This document shows, piece by piece, positions 1 through 7,629 of a stretch of DNA of 64,000 bases. The translations under genes and the position numbers were made by a program. Origin of the DNA: an uncultured Alphaproteobacteria bacterium (lineage in GTDB: Bacteria; Pseudomonadota; Alphaproteobacteria; Micropepsales; Micropepsaceae); NCBI GenBank assembly GCA_903862715.1, contig CAIOYY010000015.1, positions 1 to 64,000 of the forward strand. The letters run 5' to 3'. The number at the start of each line of letters is the position of its first letter. Position 1 is the stretch's first letter. The notes below the pieces were generated by a model that saw only the letters and a list, made by a program, of their open reading frames with translations, was not told the DNA's origin and searched no databases.

Positions 1-1
1 G

Positions 2-373
2 GTCATGCTGACCTCGATGAGCGATAACGCAGAACTGCGCAACAATCCGTTCGCGGCTCTGGGTTTAGCGATGGTCCCCGCCATTATCGATGGCATGCTA
101 AACGCATACGTGACGGCCGACGGTTTGGCGGCCATATTACGAGAAGGGAAAGCTACCGCTGCGCTCAAGACCGAAGAGCCTACAACGGGTGGCGCTGACG
201 AGAGCGAGGTCGCCATTTCATGGAGAGCGCTTGATTTAGTTGCCGCCGAAATAACGCCAACCAGCGACCCAGATAACGTTGTCACTACCTACTTTGAGCG
301 TCGTGGCTTTGTACGTTGGGTTCTCGTCAGAATCGAACTCCCGGCTGACGCCCTAACGCCGCCCATTGAATGA
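2..373 (+). CDS. DUF2939 family protein, 3' part (cut by window edge)
   Basis: The reading frame is open to the left edge, so this is the C-terminal part of a longer gene. The visible 123 residues match my memory of DUF2939 proteins: an NPFAALG block, then an I-D-x-M-x-x-A-Y-V-T-x-x-G-L stretch, and a final segment rich in aromatic residues ending in a V-x-I-x-L-P motif. Full-length members are usually about 180 residues with an N-terminal membrane or signal segment, which here would lie outside the window. Function of the family is unknown. The stop is a TGA at 371-373. The family call rests on recalled motifs, not on a search. Confidence 0.6.
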   Translation, partial: VMLTSMSDNAELRNNPFAALGLAMVPAIIDGMLNAYVTADGLAAILREGKATAALKTEEPTTGGADESEVAISWRALDLVAAEITPTSDPDNVVTTYFERRGFVRWVLVRIELPADALTPPIE

Positions 374-731
374 TGGTGCTTGCGAGGCTTCCAAGTTGAT
401 CGACATTCGACCGACTTAGGGTCCGGGTGGAATTTTGACTAAGAGGGCTGGCGGGGCAGCGCCGCTGATCCCAAATAGTGCCATCTCTGAAAACACTAAG
501 TTGCTGCGAATTATTGTTGGATCAGTAGCGGCCTTTGTCAGACGAATAAGCCATACCGAAGCAGACGCCCGGTTTTCGTGAACAGACCATCAAGATGAGT
601 GCGCCCACCAGGGCCATATAAAACATAGTTTTCTGTAGAGATTAGGTGTGGCCCATGTCATCGATGGGGCGTAGGCTAAAATGCTGACAGGTGGGTATCG
701 GCGAGGCTCGACTAATTATGAGGATTTTAGA
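374..731. other. Non-coding gap, no recognised element
   Basis: No convincing coding frame, RNA gene or hairpin was found between the DUF2939 end and the TlpA-like gene. The stretch is relatively AT-rich and presumably contains the promoter of the downstream thioredoxin gene. A TTGAT half site occurs near 395 but lacks the matching ATCAA partner. Confidence 0.4.
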
Positions 732-1289
732 ATGGCTCTTTTGATCCGGCGGCACGTAGGAATGGTCTTGAGAGACGCTACCTTTGTGTTTTCCATTCTT
801 ATTCTGTTTGCAGAGGCGCAGGCGTTTGCCGCACCCCCGCAAGGGATTGAAGAGGTTGGCGGCACCTTCTATGCGCCGGAGATTTCCTTCACTGATGAAA
901 ATGGGATTAGCGCGAACCTCGAAGGTTTCAGGGGTAAAGTTGTTATTCTCAATTTCTGGGCGACCTTTTGTGGTCCCTGTGTCGTGGAGATGCCGTCACT
1001 GGAGCGGCTCTCTGCGCGACTTCCAACTGCAGACTTCGCAGTCATCGCCGTCAGCCAAGATAAGGGAGGCGTGGCGATAGCCGAGCCATTCTTGGAACGA
1101 ATTGGCGTAACTGATTTGGATATTTATTTTGACCCGAATTTGCGCCTTTCTCGGGAATTAAGTGTTCGAGGGCTGCCCACTACATTTATTATTGGGCCAG
1201 AAGGAAGTGTAATCGGGAGACTAGAGGGTGCGGCTGAGTGGGATTCAGAGAGCATTGTTAGTTACTTAGGGTCAGTTTCTAAAAAATAG
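732..1289 (+). CDS. TlpA/ResA-like periplasmic thioredoxin-fold protein
   Basis: A 185-residue exported thiol-disulfide protein. Residues about 14-34 form a hydrophobic signal or anchor segment ending in an AFAA-type cleavage site. The thioredoxin core follows, with W-A-T-F-C-G-P-C (active-site cysteines at 80 and 83) and a cis-proline loop G-L-P-T-T-F near 148, as in TlpA, ResA and CcmG. I chose the ATG at 732 because GAGGA lies about 7 bases upstream; an in-frame ATG at 681 has no such site. It lies just upstream of a cysteine-repeat exported protein, so it may keep those cysteines reduced or paired. That role is inference; cytochrome c maturation is the classical role for relatives. No ccm genes are visible. 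Confidence 0.85.
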   Translation: MALLIRRHVGMVLRDATFVFSILILFAEAQAFAAPPQGIEEVGGTFYAPEISFTDENGISANLEGFRGKVVILNFWATFCGPCVVEMPSLERLSARLPTADFAVIAVSQDKGGVAIAEPFLERIGVTDLDIYFDPNLRLSRELSVRGLPTTFIIGPEGSVIGRLEGAAEWDSESIVSYLGSVSKK

Positions 1290-1304
1290 CGAAGAATCCT
1301 CAAG

Positions 1305-1318
1305 TTGATCTCGATCAA
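1305..1318. promoter_or_regulatory. FNR/FixK-type binding site
   Basis: The sequence TTGAT-CTCG-ATCAA is an exact match to the FNR/FixK/Anr consensus TTGAT-N4-ATCAA. Its centre is about 97 bases upstream of the ATG at 1408. If it acts as a class II activator site centred at -41.5, the transcript would start near 1353, and a TATCTT element at 1340-1345 would sit near the -10 position. This suggests oxygen-responsive activation of the cysteine-repeat gene and the two membrane genes behind it. Confidence 0.65.
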
Positions 1319-1338
1319 CGTCTTGAAACAAGATTGGG

Positions 1339-1357
1339 GTATCTTAATTAAAGATAC
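1339..1357. promoter_or_regulatory. Palindrome over the putative -10 region
   Basis: GTATCTT-AATTA-AAGATAC is a perfect 7-base inverted repeat with a 5-base AT spacer. It overlaps the -10 element and start site expected for the FNR-type promoter just upstream. Its position suits a repressor operator, but no known regulator consensus was recognised. Confidence 0.4.
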
Positions 1358-1407
1358 GGGACTATGCTTGTTAGTGATCTTCGCTCGCTTTCACATTGGA
1401 GGGCCAA

Positions 1408-1800
1408 ATGACACTGGTTAGAAAATTAGTTTTAGCTGCATTAGCCATTATGGCGTTGTCTGGATTTGCAACGGTTTCGCAGGCTAGTGACGATCTCTTT
1501 TCTAAGTCATACTCTATGTCTGCCAATGAAATTGGCGCGCTAGGTGCTCCTGATGCGAGTTTTATGATTGCGTCACTCGGGAATGTGGGTGTGGGGACCA
1601 TCGATGAACTCGCGAATGAATCTCGCGTGGGTGACCAGGGTGGAACTCAGGTAGTTCAGGCCAGTACCGGTTGTTCGACTGGCTGTTCGACTGGTTGTTC
1701 GACTGGTTGTTCGACTGGTTGTTCGACTGGTTGTTCGACTGGTTGTTCGACTGGTTGTTCGACTGGCTGTTCGACTGGCTGCTCTGTGGGTTGCAGGTAG
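1408..1800 (+). CDS. Small exported protein with C-terminal STGC tandem repeats
   Basis: A 130-residue protein I do not recognise. Residues 1-27 form a classical signal peptide (basic start, hydrophobic core, ending near VSQAS). Residues about 28-83 are a mixed polar segment. The last 45 residues are ten STGC units and one SVGC, then a final Arg, giving 11 cysteines exactly four residues apart. The start at 1408 is favoured by GGAGGG ending about 5 bases upstream; a TTG at 1396 lies inside that site. The upstream FNR-type box suggests low-oxygen induction. Possible roles are a metal-binding thiol peptide, a ribosomally made and modified peptide, or a surface or wall repeat protein. The TlpA-like gene upstream suggests redox handling. 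None of these is proven. Confidence 0.75.
   Translation: MTLVRKLVLAALAIMALSGFATVSQASDDLFSKSYSMSANEIGALGAPDASFMIASLGNVGVGTIDELANESRVGDQGGTQVVQASTGCSTGCSTGCSTGCSTGCSTGCSTGCSTGCSTGCSTGCSVGCR
1669..1797 (+). repeat. 12-bp tandem repeat array encoding STGC
   Basis: Nine consecutive 12-base units of GGTTGTTCGACT (1669-1776), identical except for a silent GGT/GGC change, are followed by two degenerate units to 1797. Because the unit is a multiple of three, copy-number change by slippage would lengthen or shorten the cysteine tail without breaking the frame. The near-identity of the units indicates recent expansion or active homogenisation. Confidence 0.9.
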
Positions 1801-1821
1801 CAGTCCGACCAATTTCGTAGC

Positions 1822-4545
1822 TTGTACTATTTGCTGTTTCGCTGGTTGCGAAGGCTGGGGTTTTGGCTGCGGACCGCTGACTTTTCAGCATGGTCTTCGG
1901 ACCGTGTTTTGTCGTCCTGGGGGCTGTTTGTATCTGCGGCTTCTGGGCTCGCTATTATAGAAGCGAACCTTTTTGCTTCTTCGGCTGCTGCCACGGCCAT
2001 TGCACTTGTCCCCGTTTCATTGAGTAGTTTTAGACGTGCGGCGCTATTTGTCATTGCGGGGTCGGTTCTTTTGGCTGGCCCGACTGCACTACTGCTAGCA
2101 GTTCCCGCTGCAATGCTTCTCGGCAAACTCCCTGGCACTGCGGCTGTGATGGCCTTGGCATTAACCTCAGCGGCGCTCTTGGACCATCATTTCCAGTCCA
2201 TCCCACGGGTCTCTATACTGAGCATCCATCTTGGATCGGCCGTCTTTGTTCTAATCCCTTCTTTGGTGGCCGCAGTCTCTTTTGGTTTGCAGATTGGCTG
2301 GCGTGCTGTTGCGTTTCTATTCGTTGCGGCGATTGCAGTGTTATTCGTCATCGACGTTAGCGCTGGAAACTGGGTTACTTCTGCGACATTTACCTCGCCG
2401 CTGTTCAGAACGTTCGCCGCTCTAATTCCCGCTGTCGCAACGATATTTTGGGTCCGTTTGCGCCGTCGCCATAACACTGAGCGCGGCGGTCAGTGGATGT
2501 TAGGCGGCGCGACGTTGGGCGTCGCGCTTTCTCTCCTAATTCCAGACGCCCCAATAAAATCAATAGTCTTCGATGAGTCCCATGGAGAGTGGGAAACGGT
2601 CGATTCAACCTTTGCACCAGACGATTTCGGGCGAGGTGTGAATTACACATATAGTTTACTTGCCGGTTATGGCGAAAAAATAGTTGGGACGATGGCAACG
2701 TTCAGTTCGGAAGATGCCGAGCTAGCCGCGACAGATGCATTGTTCGTATTGAAAATGCCCACCGTGCCTCTTTCTAATAATTTTAGTGACCGGCTTGAAC
2801 GCTGGGTTCGAGACGGGGGGCGTCTTCTCGTTGTAGCCGACCACACAGACCTCTATGACACCACTCAAAACTTGAACGAGTTTCTTTCAATCCGCTTTGG
2901 TCTAGCGATTAATTCAGATGCAGTGTTCGACCCGAGCGGAATGCCAAATGTAACGAGAAGCAGGAGGTTCGCTGCTGTTACTGGCCGCATTGATGGAAAC
3001 AATCAAACCGTGGCGTGGCAAACCGGAACAAGTCTCGCCGCGCTTCCACCGAACACAGTAGAACTCGCGACATTTGGACCTTCTTTCTCAGAACCAGGTG
3101 ACTATTCAGGTCCAAATCGATTTGGGTCGTTCTTTCCGCGTCCATCAATTCGTTTTGGATCTCACAGTTCAGTTGTTGCGTTTGGTGCAGGTAATGGCGC
3201 TATCGCGATAATGTTAGATAGCACGCCATGGTCAAATTTTTCGATCTTTAAAGAGCAGTACAAACACTTGTTTAGGGGAATTGTGTACGCTTTATCACGG
3301 CCAGCGGTGCTTCAAATATGGGGGTGGAGCGGCCTATGCTTGATAATAATAACTTTGATGGTCGCGTTCTCGCGACACCCTGTTCCGATGGGAATAGGCG
3401 GGCTTGCATTGGGTCTTACGATTGGAGCTGCTTCGCAGATTGGCATAGCTTCATTTGATCGTACGGAAGAGAGTCGCGATTACGAACTGAGAGTAGTTGT
3501 AGGTGAGACTGCGAAGCTCGAGTTTCTTCAGCAGCTCGTCGGGCCAGGTGAGCGCAATTTTTCCCGCATAATATCAGCGATGTCGAAGTATGGATTGAAC
3601 CCGTCCGCATCGGCACCCGGACAGACGCTCCACAAATACGAAAATCCGAAGCGGATACTCTTGATACAGCCAGATGCAAAACAGCTTCCTGACTACTTAG
3701 AAGTCGCAAGCCATCTTCGTGGTGGTGGAGATCTAACAATACTTTTTGCGCCGGAACAGGCGGCGCAGCAAGAGGTTCTTTCTTGGCTCAACTCTTTGGG
3801 TCTGTTTGTACAGAAAGTAACCGCCTTGGCGCTAACGGAGGATGCAAGGCCGGGCCAGGTTGGAATCCTAAATCGTCGCGGGGCAGCGCTGATGCGTGAC
3901 GTGCGAGCATATACTGGTGCGCTTCCAACGAGCTTATTCTTGGCTTGGGACATGGACCAGCTCGTTCAGTCGTATACCGTTCGCCCTACTCTATTCCCAC
4001 GAACAAGCGGGCTCCTCAGTGTGGGGTTCTCGGCCGACCAATTCTCAGACGCTGCGGTAGGTGAGGTCTGGGAGGGCGTCCAGCCTAGCTCATTAGGCCG
4101 TCTACGCGAACGTCAACTCGCCGCAGTAATCAATGGACAGCCCTCTCCGGCACCATTCCCAAATGAACTCTCGATTCCATCGCTGTCCAGCGAGCCCATA
4201 AATCTCTTTTCGTATCTGCTAGCGGAAGATGGGCAGACTGTTCTTCAGGGCAAATTCGTTGCGAGTATAGATTACGGGGAGGTCACGTCGATGCCATCGC
4301 CAATCGATGACCCAGTTGAATACCTACACCAGCTAAGAGGTCGGGCCGTTTATTTTGTCGAAACGTCATGCCCTCCGATGGCACGGACAACAGTCTGCCA
4401 GAATAGAATGCTTGGTCCTGACGGTATCGAGTGGATGGTTTCTTGGGTATCAGAGGAAGATGGCGCAGTTGCCGCCATTGAGCTTCTTCATGAACGAAGT
4501 TTTTCTGACATTGGCAGAACTCTAAATGTCGTATTCGGAAATTAA
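1822..4545 (+). CDS. Large multi-pass membrane protein with DUF4350/GldG-like periplasmic domain
   Basis: About 907 residues. The first ~250 are very hydrophobic (seven or eight membrane spans). A soluble domain at about 255-495 has the layout of DUF4350/GldG-type (GATase-like) domains: a strand ending F-V-L-K-M-P with a PLS motif, then [17 protein letters not shown], and later an A-I-M-L-D-S-x-P-W-S-N motif. Two more spans lie near 500-545, then a ~360-residue soluble tail with a Cys pair near 850 and 859. There is no in-frame ATG near the start; the TTG at 1822 is used, with no good ribosome site. The frame is the same as the preceding gene, separated by its TAG at 1798. Function is unknown; its fellow downstream has the same layout. 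Confidence 0.7.
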   Translation: MYYLLFRWLRRLGFWLRTADFSAWSSDRVLSSWGLFVSAASGLAIIEANLFASSAAATAIALVPVSLSSFRRAALFVIAGSVLLAGPTALLLAVPAAMLLGKLPGTAAVMALALTSAALLDHHFQSIPRVSILSIHLGSAVFVLIPSLVAAVSFGLQIGWRAVAFLFVAAIAVLFVIDVSAGNWVTSATFTSPLFRTFAALIPAVATIFWVRLRRRHNTERGGQWMLGGATLGVALSLLIPDAPIKSIVFDESHGEWETVDSTFAPDDFGRGVNYTYSLLAGYGEKIVGTMATFSSEDAELAATDALFVLKMPTVPLSNNFSDRLERWVRDGGRLLVVADHTDLYDTTQNLNEFLSIRFGLAINSDAVFDPSGMPNVTRSRRFAAVTGRIDGNNQTVAWQTGTSLAALPPNTVELATFGPSFSEPGDYSGPNRFGSFFPRPSIRFGSHSSVVAFGAGNGAIAIMLDSTPWSNFSIFKEQYKHLFRGIVYALSRPAVLQIWGWSGLCLIIITLMVAFSRHPVPMGIGGLALGLTIGAASQIGIASFDRTEESRDYELRVVVGETAKLEFLQQLVGPGERNFSRIISAMSKYGLNPSASAPGQTLHKYENPKRILLIQPDAKQLPDYLEVASHLRGGGDLTILFAPEQAAQQEVLSWLNSLGLFVQKVTALALTEDARPGQVGILNRRGAALMRDVRAYTGALPTSLFLAWDMDQLVQSYTVRPTLFPRTSGLLSVGFSADQFSDAAVGEVWEGVQPSSLGRLRERQLAAVINGQPSPAPFPNELSIPSLSSEPINLFSYLLAEDGQTVLQGKFVASIDYGEVTSMPSPIDDPVEYLHQLRGRAVYFVETSCPPMARTTVCQNRMLGPDGIEWMVSWVSEEDGAVAAIELLHERSFSDIGRTLNVVFGN

Positions 4546-6469
4546 AAAGGGTCATCTATGGACGGCGCTGTTAGCAGCGATAGGAACTGGCGCCTATGCG
4601 TTTCCCCTAATTATTCCTTGGCACGTACTTCTACTTTTCGCCTCAGTATTCACAGGATTTGTTTTCCACCGGTCTGGTTTAAAGCGGATCGCTTGGGCCA
4701 CCCTATGTTTCATTGTCGTAATTGCCGTTCTTAAAGGTTACCTACCGTCTCCGCTTGCTACGGCGGTTGTTTCTGCATCGGCACTCTCCGTATCTGGCGC
4801 GCCTATCTTGGGTATAGCGGTTTTGTTGATGCACTTTTCTGTCACAATGACCGCTCAGGAAATCGTTGGAAGCGCACTTCATTTAGCAAATCTTGAGGCG
4901 GCGGGACCCGCATTAGTTGCGAGCGGAGTATTACTCTTAGTTCGTCTACGGTACTTTGGATACGCGCTCGCTGCAGCGGCGCTCGCAGTTCTAGCGGCAT
5001 GGATTTCAGCATATGTAGTGCTTCGGCCTGAGGTCGCGATGGCAATATCTGCTATTCCCGCATGTGGATTAGCCGCGCTCGTGACACGACAAGAATACCC
5101 AACCTCACGGATAGGTGTAGCGGTACTTTTATCAGCGATACTAACAGTATTCATGGGTTCGTGGATTTGGACCGGGCCACGCACATGGGATCAAGCTTAT
5201 GTCTTAGTTCCTGACGCTCCCAATGCATTTGAAGCATCATTTTTTGAAAACTATGTGGAAGCACTTCGCTTCGCTGGAATCGAAGCGGAACAGACGCACC
5301 GGCCTGAGGAAATACCCTCTAACGCCTTGCTTATTCTGCCATGGACAACTCAACCATTCATTGCTGAAGGAGATGAGGCGCTTTCGGAAAGAATCGGGCA
5401 GTTGGCGCGCGAGCGTAAATGGACCGTTGTTGTAGTGGGAGAACACACAGATTTGGGGGGTTCTTCAGAGCGGATTGACGTGATGGTCAGTCAGCCATTC
5501 CTCCGTCGGGACATTACAGTTCCTCCAGGAAATTTAGACAGTTCCGGTCCGCTCCATAGTACGGATTTTCGGGCATGGCCTCACGCATCCATTCTCAATC
5601 GAGGCGCAAGCGTCGGCGTAAATTCTATATTGGACAAAGTTTTGTTGGCCGGAGATGGATGGTGGGCAGAACCAGACATTGGAGAATGGCTTTGGGCGGG
5701 CGATTATGTTTGGAGCCCGGATGACCGATCTGGCCGCTTAGCTTTGGCGGTAGCGTCGGATATTGGTGGTGCAAGATGGATCGTTGTTGGCGATAACAGC
5801 CCCTTTATTAACAGTCAGATTTTCGCGGATCCGCGCCCAGTTATCAGGATCATGGAAATGGCAAGCTTATGGCCTGCTCTTTTGAGTGATGTGCTGTTGT
5901 TGTTATTTGTCTCTGGCGTCAGCCTGGGGTTTATTTCTAAATCGTGGAGTTCTTATTCGACCCAATCCCTTATATTTTTGACTTGCTCTTTCACGATTGT
6001 CAGTTCTGCATTGGTAAACGCACGAACGGATTGGCCTTACGTATATGTTGGAGAAACGGGATTCGATGAACGTAATTTCAATCTCTCACTGGCGGATAAT
6101 CCGCGTCTCCTGCAAGACCGACGCTTTATCCGGTTGAAGTTTCCTGTCACGGGCAAAATACCACTATACAACGGCGAAACGGTAACCTTCATGCTTGTTG
6201 AGGGTTCAGCGGAGATTGGGGACGTGACGATACATTCATGTCGGCGCATGGGCTCACTGGCTACCTCAGAGGGCCCTTACCTTATGGATGCTCAGGCCTG
6301 CCAGGTTGACGGCCCCGCAAATGTCCTCATTGGCACGCCGGACGCAGCTGCCGCCTTTTCCTATTCTCATGAAAATGGGAGGGCATTTGTATTCTTTGAC
6401 ACTGCGTTTCTCGCTCGAAAAGCTCCTGAAACGAATGCAGATTGGCTGGTAAGACAAATGGACCAGTGA
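4526..6469 (+). CDS. Second multi-pass membrane protein, apparent distant paralogue of the preceding one
   Basis: About 647 residues, starting inside the end of the previous gene (20-base overlap, suggesting coupled translation). Residues ~10-215 carry about eight membrane spans. A soluble domain follows, with N-A-L-L-I-L-P-W, then V-V-V-V-G-E-H-T-D-L and later I-V-V-G-D-N-S-P-F-I-N-S, the same order of blocks as in the larger protein. Two spans near 455-500 precede a soluble tail with two cysteines. Both proteins share an H-T-D-L motif and a C-terminal Cys pair. The TGA stop at 6467-6469 is also the first three bases of an IS3-type inverted repeat, so the original C-terminus may have been slightly altered. 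Function is unknown. Confidence 0.7.
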   Translation: MSYSEIKKGHLWTALLAAIGTGAYAFPLIIPWHVLLLFASVFTGFVFHRSGLKRIAWATLCFIVVIAVLKGYLPSPLATAVVSASALSVSGAPILGIAVLLMHFSVTMTAQEIVGSALHLANLEAAGPALVASGVLLLVRLRYFGYALAAAALAVLAAWISAYVVLRPEVAMAISAIPACGLAALVTRQEYPTSRIGVAVLLSAILTVFMGSWIWTGPRTWDQAYVLVPDAPNAFEASFFENYVEALRFAGIEAEQTHRPEEIPSNALLILPWTTQPFIAEGDEALSERIGQLARERKWTVVVVGEHTDLGGSSERIDVMVSQPFLRRDITVPPGNLDSSGPLHSTDFRAWPHASILNRGASVGVNSILDKVLLAGDGWWAEPDIGEWLWAGDYVWSPDDRSGRLALAVASDIGGARWIVVGDNSPFINSQIFADPRPVIRIMEMASLWPALLSDVLLLLFVSGVSLGFISKSWSSYSTQSLIFLTCSFTIVSSALVNARTDWPYVYVGETGFDERNFNLSLADNPRLLQDRRFIRLKFPVTGKIPLYNGETVTFMLVEGSAEIGDVTIHSCRRMGSLATSEGPYLMDAQACQVDGPANVLIGTPDAAAAFSYSHENGRAFVFFDTAFLARKAPETNADWLVRQMDQ

Positions 6470-6623
6470 ATAGCCCCGAGTTTTCTAGACGCCTTCGGTT
6501 GATATTTTCTGCTGCCGTTCGAACTCGACGGGTGACAGCATCCCGTTCCTCACATGCTTTCGCGTTGGGTTGTAGAACATTTCGATATAGTCGAACACGT
6601 CCAGCCTTGGCTTCATCGCGCGT
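6467..6623 (-). mobile_element. Right-end remnant of an IS3-family element
   Basis: TGAATAGCCCCGAGTTTT at 6467-6484 resembles IS3-family terminal repeats of the TGAACCGCCCCGxGTTT type and is directly followed by the end of a transposase frame on the minus strand. Only the last ~150 bases survive; the left end and orfA are absent. The element abuts the stop of the membrane protein gene. Confidence 0.7.
6485..6623 (-). pseudogene. IS3-family transposase (OrfB) C-terminal fragment
   Basis: The minus strand encodes D-V-F-D-Y-I-E-M-F-Y-N-P-T-R-K-H and then M-L-S-P-V-E-F-E, the hallmark C-terminus of IS3 OrfB after the catalytic Glu region. The expected preceding T-R-D-E-A-K-A is present but in another frame, so a one-base insertion has occurred (GGCTGGACG where GGCTGACG would keep the frame). 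The catalytic DDE residues are gone, so this is a dead fragment. Confidence 0.8.
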
Positions 6624-6650
6624 CCATGGGTCGGCGTGCCGGTTACCCAT

Positions 6651-6947
6651 TCATTCATAAATAATCTGCGCGCACCCGAGCGTTTCCCAGAGGTGCAAAT
6701 CCCGCTCAAAGGCGGTGCCGAAGTTTTCGTTCCAACCACCAGTCGGTCTTTCGACATCTTCCACGGCTGCGAGGTCTGGAAAGTTTTCCAGTTGCGTAAT
6801 TCCTTCGCTGAGCAAGCCATCGAGGTGAACGCAGACTTGATGCACGTTTTCAAACACAGTCGATTGCGCATGGGCGGCTACTGTCATGGACAATAGCAGA
6901 GACAGTGAAACAGCTGCTGCTATTGGCCTCCAAAACTTAATATGCAT
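6651..6947 (-). CDS. Small exported hypothetical protein
   Basis: A 98-residue protein with a clear signal peptide (basic MHIKFWR start, hydrophobic core about 8-25, A-H-A cleavage site near 27). The mature part is acidic, with one Cys in the middle and one near the end, which could form a disulfide. A GGGGG run about 4 bases upstream of the ATG at 6945-6947 can serve as ribosome site. It ends against the IS3 remnant, so its 3' end could also have been reshaped by that insertion. No family recognised. Confidence 0.5.
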   Translation of the reverse strand: MHIKFWRPIAAAVSLSLLLSMTVAAHAQSTVFENVHQVCVHLDGLLSEGITQLENFPDLAAVEDVERPTGGWNENFGTAFERDLHLWETLGCAQIIYE

Positions 6948-7027
6948 CTTGCCCCCGCAATAATTGGCCGCGCCGAACGGCTGGTAAAATTGATCCTATC
7001 TAGTCGATGCCAAAAGCCAACTTCGAC

Positions 7028-7225
7028 CGAGCAAACTCGTAAGTAGGGTAGCCACGGGTCCCATTTTCAGAATCTGGGGGGTACCCCGGGGGTGGGGTCG
7101 CCGGAGGTGGCTTTTTGATGGGGGGTGGGTGGCTCGGGCGAGCAGATTAGTAAGTAGGGTGCGCTCCGGTTCCATCGAACGGATTTGGGGGGTACCGAGT
7201 GGGTACGGTCGCGCCGGGGGCGTTT
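7028..7225. repeat. Two imperfect direct repeats, period 111 bp, next to tRNA-Ser
   Basis: Segments 7028-7085 and 7139-7196 share GTAAGTAGGGT near their start and GGGGGGTACC at their end with partial identity between, and the similarity continues more weakly past each copy (GGTCGC then a G-rich run and TTTT). They fall in the 6948-7356 gap, which has no convincing gene. From about 7300 to the tRNA the DNA is strongly AT-rich, including two GGGTAGTT copies near 7285-7300. Origin unknown; this could be an attachment-site region or the decayed end of an island. Confidence 0.5.
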
Positions 7226-7356
7226 TGGTGTGAACGGTGCTGATCGCCTCACCAAAGGGGAGCCACTTAGATCAATGATCGTTGGGTAGTTGTTTGGGTA
7301 GTTATGGAATCAGTCTGATAAATAAACAATTATTATCAATGAGTTATATTACTTAT

Positions 7357-7446
7357 TGGCGGACAGGGTGGGATTCGAACCCACGAGACGGTTTCCCGTC
7401 CACACGCTTTCCAAGCGTGCGCCTTCAGCCGCTCGGCCACCTGTCC
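7357..7446 (-). tRNA. tRNA-Ser (anticodon GGA)
   Basis: The minus strand folds as a class II tRNA: acceptor GGACAGG paired with CCTGTCC, a D-arm GCCGAGCGGC, an anticodon stem CACGC/GCGTG with loop TTGGAAA (anticodon GGA, reads UCC and UCU), a long variable arm, and T-loop GGTTCGAATCC. CCA is encoded. Its 3' end faces the AT-rich accessory region at 1-7.3 kb, the usual orientation for integrase-mediated insertion. Confidence 0.97.
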
Positions 7447-7565
7447 GTTGGGGAAGTGCCTTATAGGCTCAAGGCGCCGAATTCAATCCGCGAGATGCCG
7501 CCCTGCCCGAATGGCCCATTGAAGGCACGGGCCGTATGCCGCCGGCGGGCCGGCATGGTCGCAAA

Positions 7566-7606
7566 ACGCGAACGGCGCGGGGGGCCTTGGGGCGCCCGCG
7601 CCGTTC
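7566..7606 (-). terminator. Rho-independent terminator
   Basis: A perfect 12-base stem (GAACGGCGCGGG at 7570-7581 with CCCGCGCCGTTC at 7594-7605). On the minus strand it is followed by GCGTTTTGCG, a short T run. It lies just downstream of the minus-strand membrane protein gene at 7630-8061. Confidence 0.7.
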
Positions 7607-7629
7607 CGGAAGGCTTAAGGCTGAAACCT

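Noticed and set aside
392..410. TTGAT-N4 near 395 as a second FNR box
   Set aside because: The second half reads ATTCG, matching ATCAA at only two of five positions.
1669..1797. Tandem array considered as CRISPR
   Set aside because: The units are 12 bases and directly adjacent with no spacers, and they are in a coding frame.
1562..1891. Minus-strand frame with N-N-Q-S repeats
   Set aside because: It is only the antisense reading of the STGC repeat array, with no start signal or domain of its own.
6327..6650. Minus-strand frame beginning near 6650 that carries T-R-D-E-A-K-A
   Set aside because: Only a few codons belong to the transposase remnant; the rest is antisense to the membrane protein gene.
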